From Candidatus Kaiserbacteria bacterium RIFCSPLOWO2_01_FULL_54_13 (GTDB lineage: Bacteria; Patescibacteriota; Minisyncoccia; Phycocordibacterales; UBA2100): a stretch of DNA of 17,622 nt. Positions 13,470 through 17,622 of this stretch are shown here, in pieces. The translations under genes were made by a program, and so were the position numbers. Numbering within the stretch: the first letter of the stretch is position 1; each line of letters starts with the position of its first letter. Location: the NCBI GenBank assembly GCA_001781685.1, contig MFLZ01000004.1:1-17622 (forward strand). Direction: 5' to 3'. Below the pieces are notes generated by a model. It was not told the origin of the DNA and did not search any database. It saw only the letters and a program-made list of their open reading frames with translations.

Positions 13470-13499
13470 CCCGCCGCTGACCGTATTGGCCGCGGCGGG
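13470..13499. terminator. Shared terminator between DUF378 and ParB-like genes
   Basis: CCCGCCGC (13470-13477) and GCGGCGGG (13492-13499) form an 8-bp stem with a 14-base loop between two convergent genes. On the minus strand the stem is followed by AACTCTTTTAT, a fair U-run that would end the ParB-like transcript. On the plus strand it is followed only by GAGTGTTT. Confidence 0.6.
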
Positions 13500-13526
13500 G
13501 AGTGTTTCCGACCCTCAATTCGATTC

Positions 13527-14516
13527 TCATTTCCTCCTCTGAATCAGGACCGGGATCAGTTTGCGGGAGGCTGCGATAGTACCCTCAGCCCCTTCCAGGT
13601 TTTTATCCACCTGGGAGAATGGATGATCTGCGGGAAGAGGCTCGCGCCGCGGGAGTCCTTCCAGAACCTTCCTGAGGCGTCTCGCCGTGAGGAGTAAGTT
13701 GGTCGAGAGTTGCACGGCTCTCCTAATTTCACTTGGCGAACCGTACTCAGGATTGTGATCGCGGGGCTTTCTCTTTCCGCTCGCACGAACCCGATCCATC
13801 AACTCCGACCCTCGCTTGATTTCCTTCTCTACCGCAATGCGCGCCCATTTCTCACGTTCCGTGTCATTCTCACGCCTCGCGACTGTAACGAGCACGTCCA
13901 GAGAAAGGAGGTTGCCGCCGACAACATGGAGCTGGAGCTTTCGCGCGAGCTCCTCGTTTATGTTGCGCAGAGCGTAGTACTTCTCTACTTCACTCCGATG
14001 CATGTCGAGCACCACTGTGCCGATCATATCGTACGTCTGTCTCAAATCTTCATGCAGGAAGCAGACTATGTTGACTCGCTCCATGATAGAAAGAGAGCGC
14101 CGATGCGAATTCACGATCGACGCGATGACAAACGCTGTCGGCGTATCTGCCTCGATGACAAGCGCCCACAACTCACCGCCGGCTTTTCTCTCATCGCGCA
14201 ACCGACGCTCTCCCGATATGAGTTCATACTTTCGGCCCCGCTCGTCGAGACGGATTTTACGCACGATCAAGTCCTCAAGTTGTCCGGTGACACCCATCGA
14301 TTCCCCGATGCGTGACGACCCCTCGAAATCGAAGTACTTGCGCGGCTGGGCTCTTGTCGCTCGGATCTGACGCGCCGGAATCTTCAAGCGCACAGCGCCA
14401 TCCATAGCCTTGCGGATCTGGGCCCAAATTTCCTGAGATTTTTGGCCACTTGTGTGTTGCTGCGTAGGGAGCTCAACGCGACGCGGCTCCCGCGCTTCAT
14501 CAGACTTCGAAGTCAT
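13527..14516 (-). CDS. ParB/Spo0J-like nuclease-domain protein
   Basis: The N-terminal half has the ParB core: IPARQIRATRAQPRKYFD (46-63), an IGESMGVTGQLEDLIVRKI stretch, then YELISGERRLRDERKAG with GERR at 102-105, the CTP-binding box of ParB proteins. SIVNSHRRSLSIMERVN aligns with the usual ENiqRe-Ls-xE segment. A helix-turn-helix region (about 150-195) follows, and the C-terminal 120 residues are charged and unrecognised. No ParA gene or parS-like site is nearby, so a role in chromosome partition is not shown. Plasmid, phage or gene-regulatory roles are possible. An unusually strong AGGAGGAG lies 6 bases before the ATG (14530-14523), unlike most neighbours. Confidence 0.8.
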   Translation of the reverse strand: MTSKSDEAREPRRVELPTQQHTSGQKSQEIWAQIRKAMDGAVRLKIPARQIRATRAQPRKYFDFEGSSRIGESMGVTGQLEDLIVRKIRLDERGRKYELISGERRLRDERKAGGELWALVIEADTPTAFVIASIVNSHRRSLSIMERVNIVCFLHEDLRQTYDMIGTVVLDMHRSEVEKYYALRNINEELARKLQLHVVGGNLLSLDVLVTVARRENDTEREKWARIAVEKEIKRGSELMDRVRASGKRKPRDHNPEYGSPSEIRRAVQLSTNLLLTARRLRKVLEGLPRREPLPADHPFSQVDKNLEGAEGTIAASRKLIPVLIQRRK

Positions 14517-14616
14517 GGGAGACTCCTCCTAAATCAGTTCCATTACGGCCTCTCTGGCCTGCACGGCAGGGTACACAAAGCGACTGGGGTTGTCCACGCG
14601 AAAGCAAACTCGCTTT

Positions 14617-15171
14617 TCAGCCTGACAATTTGAATTTGATTGAGCAGCCTAAACTCGGATTGAACCATGGCTCTATCGCCTCACCCGCGAGGAGCTTTTG
14701 AATATTCTCTTTCATCGTGAACTCTGCGGGCGTATCCGAGGGCTCCAAGGCGTCCGAGATGCGGCCGTGGAAGACGAGTTTCATCTCAGCATCAAAGAGG
14801 AACGGGTCCGGCGTGCACGTGGCGCCGTAGCGCTTAGCCGTCGCGCCACTCTCATCCAAGAGGTACGGGAACGTGACGCCGCGCTCTGCAGCGAACGCCC
14901 TCATGTTTTCCATTCCCTCACCGGGATAATCCGGATCGCTAGAATTGATGCCGACGATCGAGATTTTATCTCCGAACTCTTTTTGTAATGCCACAATCTC
15001 TTCCATCCGCGCCTTCACGTACGGACAGTGGTTGCACATGAAAATGACAAGCGTGCCCTCCGAACCTCGAACACTCTTCCGGGAATAGGTGTGGCCGTCT
15101 ATCCCGGGCAGCGCAAAATCCGGTGCCGCGTCGCCTTTTTTCAATTGTATGCGCGACTCTGTCTTCGCCAT
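14617..15171 (-). CDS. Thioredoxin-family protein (AhpC/TSA-like redoxin)
   Basis: This 184-residue protein has the redoxin start GDAAPDFALPGIDG, the CxxC motif FMCNHCPYVKAR (C46, C49) and the family's C-terminal PSLGCSIKFK with a third Cys. The CNHCPYV plus GCSIKWK pattern defines a widespread group of cytoplasmic thioredoxin-fold proteins annotated as thiol-disulfide isomerase or peroxiredoxin-like. The substrate is unknown. There is no signal peptide. A perfect -10 box lies 7 bases before the ATG, so its mRNA is probably leaderless. The gene is 60 bases downstream of the hydrolase gene and 100 bases upstream of the ParB-like gene. Confidence 0.88.
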   Translation of the reverse strand: MAKTESRIQLKKGDAAPDFALPGIDGHTYSRKSVRGSEGTLVIFMCNHCPYVKARMEEIVALQKEFGDKISIVGINSSDPDYPGEGMENMRAFAAERGVTFPYLLDESGATAKRYGATCTPDPFLFDAEMKLVFHGRISDALEPSDTPAEFTMKENIQKLLAGEAIEPWFNPSLGCSIKFKLSG

Positions 15172-15178
15172 GAACGTA

Positions 15179-15184
15179 ATTATA
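15179..15184 (-). promoter_or_regulatory. -10 box of the redoxin gene (TGTTATAAT)
   Basis: A perfect TATAAT preceded by TGT (extended -10) on the minus strand lies 7 bases before the ATG. No good -35 box is seen, as is common with extended -10 promoters. Confidence 0.6.
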
Positions 15185-15231
15185 ACAAAGCGCCTCTGAA
15201 ATGTATCCGTGCCCGCGGCCGGGCATGCGCT

Positions 15232-16023
15232 TTACCGTTTGAGAAAGTGCTCAATGCTTGCATAGAACTCCGGATGCTCGTAGAGCTCGTTGTGCGTCCC
15301 CGGAAGGCGCACACGCGTCTTCTCTCCGGAAACCGATGCGTAGAGGCGATCAGCGCTCGAGCTCGGCACGATCTCATCCTCCTCCGCCTCGATAAAAAGC
15401 ACGGGCGCGGAGACATCCTGCATCCATTCCCCGGGCGTGTAGTTTTCGCGCATGAGTAGACGTACGGGATACGCGAAACGAATCCAGCCTGTGAGGTCCG
15501 CGAGTTCGTAGTAGGGGCTTATGAAAACGAGGCGATCGGGCTTCGCAAGGGATGCGTGGTAGGCGGTGACGCCAACGCCCAAGCTCTCGCCGACAAGTAC
15601 AGCCTCATGATATTCTTGCGCCTCAAGAAACTGCTGAACTACTGGCACACCCGCAAGAATCCGCTCCCTCGAAGGGCCGATGGGGTCGCCCGCATAGCCG
15701 GGATACTCGACAAAAACGTACGAATAGCCGGCGCGCTCAAAGATCGGCGCGAGAATCGCGCGATCGCACGCAGAGCCGGCATTGCCGTGATAGACGACAG
15801 CGACACGGTCGCTCACGTGTTTGTGGTGAAAGCGCATGCCGCGGTATACGACGTTCTCGGTCCCCCTCCCGAACGCCGTGCACGTCTCAAACGTGCTCGG
15901 CGCAGGAAAATCTGGCAAGTACACGGTTCGCCGCTCCGAGAGAAAAAGCACGACCCCGAGCCCGACGTACACAAGTACCGCAACCCGCGCGGTCACAAAC
16001 AGGGTCGGCCACACGTCGATCAT
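15232..16023 (-). CDS. Alpha/beta hydrolase, membrane-anchored
   Basis: A single N-terminal hydrophobic helix (about residues 8-28) precedes an alpha/beta hydrolase domain. The oxyanion motif YHGNAGSA (78-85), the nucleophile S147 in VGESLGVG, D216 in EAEEDEIVP and H244 in PGTHNELYEHPEF give a complete catalytic triad. The HGNAG motif resembles BEM46/ABHD13-type hydrolases. The substrate is unknown; esterase or acyl-protein/lipid hydrolysis are possible. Its 263 residues are normal. It follows the small Cys-rich ORF by 61 bases, so co-transcription with the helicase gene is possible. Confidence 0.87.
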   Translation of the reverse strand: MIDVWPTLFVTARVAVLVYVGLGVVLFLSERRTVYLPDFPAPSTFETCTAFGRGTENVVYRGMRFHHKHVSDRVAVVYHGNAGSACDRAILAPIFERAGYSYVFVEYPGYAGDPIGPSRERILAGVPVVQQFLEAQEYHEAVLVGESLGVGVTAYHASLAKPDRLVFISPYYELADLTGWIRFAYPVRLLMRENYTPGEWMQDVSAPVLFIEAEEDEIVPSSSADRLYASVSGEKTRVRLPGTHNELYEHPEFYASIEHFLKR

Positions 16024-16084
16024 CTACCCAACTCTATCACTACCCTCCCCTCATTCCAGCAACTCCATCTTTGTTAAGTTGAGA

Positions 16085-16222
16085 TTATTTTACCTTCTGT
16101 GCCTTCACAATGCATCTCACGCACACCGACTGATTCTCGCGCGTCTTTATATATTTATTGCCACAGGCGCAGAGCACTATGACGCTTCGCATGGGTTGAG
16201 GGGGCTTGGGTATCCACGTCAT
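16085..16222 (-). CDS. Small Cys-rich (zinc-ribbon-like) protein, 45 aa
   Basis: This short ORF begins 5 bases after the helicase stop codon. It starts MTWIPKPPQPMRSV and contains VLCACGNKYIKT, then SVCVRC, so two Cys pairs (CxC and CxxC) sit 15-16 residues apart, the pattern of a small zinc ribbon. It ends in the basic tail IVKAQKVK. An internal ATG would give a 35-residue form with all four Cys. There is no Shine-Dalgarno sequence; translation could be coupled to the helicase. I do not recognise a named family. The Cys pattern makes chance less likely, but confirmation needs homologues. Confidence 0.6.
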   Translation of the reverse strand: MTWIPKPPQPMRSVIVLCACGNKYIKTRENQSVCVRCIVKAQKVK

Positions 16223-16227
16223 AGAAT

Positions 16228-17508
16228 TTATCGGTGGCTGCGCGCATGCGGGCGCCGCCCTCCCCTTCGCTGGTGAAATCGCGGAACAAAACCAGTGCGC
16301 CGCCTCTGAAATGAGTGCTGCTCTCTCCTCCCTGCCGAAGAAGGGGCGCTCTGCGCCAAGGCGCGAGGAGGCGGAAGTGAGGGAAGCGCAGATATGGGAA
16401 CGGTCTTACGGATAAGGCGTTCGATATCGCGTACCTCGCGTTTTTGATTAGGCTCGGCAAATGAGATCGCATGCCCCGCAGCGCCCGCGCGCGCAGTGCG
16501 CCCGATCCGGTGCACGTAATCCGTACTGTCCATCGGCAAGTCGTAATTCAGAACAAGCTCGATGTCTTTGACGTCGATGCCGCGCGACGCGATGTCTGTC
16601 GCGACCAAGACGCGATAGCGGCCGGTTTTGAAACCTTCGAGCGCATCGCGCCGCTGACTGAGCGAACGGTTGCCATGAATTTCGGCCACGCGGTGTCCCA
16701 TCGCAGAGACACCGCGCGTGATCCTCTTTGCTCCGTGCTTGGTGCGTGAGAATACGAGCGTTGAGCCGGTATAGTCGCCGAGGATTTTTTCCAGAAGCCG
16801 CATCTTTTCTTCTTTGCGAACGACAAAAAATTCCTGCGTCACGCGCCCCGAAATCGTCCCTGATGGCGCAACCTCAATCCTTACGGGGAGCTTCATGTGT
16901 CCTGTCACAAGCGCCATAATCTCGCGCGAGAGTGTTGCGGAGAAAAGCATCGTCTGTCGATTTTTGGGAGCCGCCGCGATGATGCGTCGGACCTGCGTCC
17001 AGAAACCCATATCGAGCATGCGGTCCGCTTCGTCAAGAACCAAAATGGCGACGTGGTCGAGACGAATCGTCTTTTGTTCCATATGATCGAGAAGCCGCCC
17101 CGGAGTTGCAATAACAATGTGCGGATCACGCCTAAGGCTCGCCACCTGCGGCCCCATGGGAGCGCCGCCGATGAGTACCGCGGTGCGCAGGCCGAGAGGC
17201 CTTCCGATTTTTGCAAGCGTTTCGTCTACCTGAAGCGCGAGCTCACGCGTAGGGAGAAGCACGAGACCGCGCCCCTCAATTGCAAGGAGGCGCTGGAGCA
17301 TGGGAATCCCGAACGCGAGAGTTTTTCCCGTACCCGTCTGCGCGACGCCGATCACGTCTTTCCCCTCGATTCCCGAGGGTATCGCCTGATGTTGAATAGG
17401 AGTAGGCACTCGAAATCGGAGCGTTTCGAGGATCTGAAGCACCTTGGGTGCGATACCGAGACCGTGAAAAGTTTGCTCCGACGTCTGCGGAGTTGCGGAA
17501 GAATTCAT
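16228..17508 (-). CDS. DEAD-box ATP-dependent RNA helicase
   Basis: This is an RNA-unwinding protein of the RhlE type. The Q-motif region PTPIQHQAIP (35-44), Walker A AQTGTGKT (56-63), PTREL (86-90), TPGR (135-138), DEAD (159-162), SAT (190-192), then VLVATDIASRGIDV and HRIGRTARAG in the second RecA domain, are all present. The C-terminal 50 residues are rich in Arg, Pro and Ser, an RNA-binding tail seen in many such helicases. At 426 residues it is of normal length. Likely roles are ribosome assembly or mRNA turnover, often cold-related. The start at 17508 has no strong ribosome-binding site; a TTGCGA / TATCTT pair upstream may be its promoter. Confidence 0.95.
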   Translation of the reverse strand: MNSSATPQTSEQTFHGLGIAPKVLQILETLRFRVPTPIQHQAIPSGIEGKDVIGVAQTGTGKTLAFGIPMLQRLLAIEGRGLVLLPTRELALQVDETLAKIGRPLGLRTAVLIGGAPMGPQVASLRRDPHIVIATPGRLLDHMEQKTIRLDHVAILVLDEADRMLDMGFWTQVRRIIAAAPKNRQTMLFSATLSREIMALVTGHMKLPVRIEVAPSGTISGRVTQEFFVVRKEEKMRLLEKILGDYTGSTLVFSRTKHGAKRITRGVSAMGHRVAEIHGNRSLSQRRDALEGFKTGRYRVLVATDIASRGIDVKDIELVLNYDLPMDSTDYVHRIGRTARAGAAGHAISFAEPNQKREVRDIERLIRKTVPISALPSLPPPRALAQSAPSSAGRREQHSFQRRRTGFVPRFHQRRGGRRPHARSHR

Positions 17509-17590
17509 GTGGCGATGAGGCCCGAGTGGGCGTTATCTAACGGTTCAAGATACCACGAAACGACCTCTCTCGCAACTTCCTCGTAATGGT

Positions 17591-17606
17591 TCAATAGCTT
17601 GGAAAC
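17591..17606 (-). repeat. 16-nt repeat, right copy (inverted copy of 56-71)
   Basis: This is the exact reverse complement of 56-71. It lies about 80 bases upstream of the helicase start codon, so it could also be part of that gene's control region. The flanks differ from those of the left copy. Confidence 0.5.
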
Positions 17607-17622
17607 ACTTGTCCATTCACAA

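Noticed and set aside
16897..17586. 229-codon open frame opposite the DEAD-box helicase
   Set aside because: It is antisense to a gene with all helicase motifs; the composition of its translation is unlike a protein.
1..17622. CRISPR arrays, tRNA or rRNA genes, toxin-antitoxin pairs
   Set aside because: No regularly spaced direct repeats, no tRNA-like cloverleaf with CCA end or TTCGANNC arm in a gene gap, and no ribosomal RNA stretches were seen. The three REP hairpins are irregularly spaced and are linked to a transposase.

Overview
The window is a mid-to-high-GC bacterial segment with the standard genetic code. It holds about sixteen protein genes, two mobile-element genes and no RNA genes that I can see. 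The mix of short gaps, a DUF378 protein, a DUF1003 protein, a long unrecognised membrane protein, a REP-associated transposase and promoters that sit almost on the start codon would fit a member of the candidate phyla radiation (Patescibacteria, Parcubacteria- or Peribacteria-like). That placement is an inference and rests on no marker gene. If it is right, the near-complete arginine block and hisG are unusual for such a lineage.

Layout, left to right. Positions 87-1091 hold an IS481/IS3-like insertion sequence with imperfect terminal inverted repeats. Positions 1115-5459 hold a minus-strand arginine operon in the order argC-argJ-argB-argD, which makes ornithine from glutamate by the acetyl-recycling route. 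In front of it (5489-5665) lies a candidate arginine attenuator: a promoter, a 24-residue leader ORF with three consecutive Arg codons, and alternative RNA helices. A perfect 34-bp palindrome (5696-5729) separates this from hisG (5825-6718). hisG is also on the minus strand and stands alone, behind a second and clearer attenuator (6776-6920) whose 20-residue leader peptide carries His-His-His. A divergent unknown gene (7054-7629) ends in a strong terminator. Next comes a minus-strand DoxX / inositol-monophosphatase-family / DUF1003 operon (7685-9244), then a REP-associated tyrosine transposase with three copies of its hairpin (9266-9995). These are followed by a glutamate dehydrogenase, a cluster of hairpins, a 513-residue membrane protein, a DUF378 protein on the plus strand, a ParB-like protein, a thioredoxin-family protein, an alpha/beta hydrolase, a 45-residue Cys-rich protein and a DEAD-box RNA helicase.

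How the parts work together. Glutamate dehydrogenase, ArgJBDC and HisG all concern nitrogen and amino-acid supply. Both biosynthetic transcription units appear to be controlled by translation of a leader peptide rich in the end-product amino acid, and the NAGK also has the N-terminal helix typical of arginine-inhibited enzymes. The two leaders share a layout: a TTGAC(A/G) -35 box, a 16-nt spacer, a -10 box, 6-7 nt, then ATG. This predicts leaderless mRNAs for the leader peptides. The most interesting content of the window is this pair of attenuators, especially the arginine one. Next is a small palindromic repeat that appears both in the arg leader, where its flank supplies the stop codon and part of the antiterminator, and inside argC.
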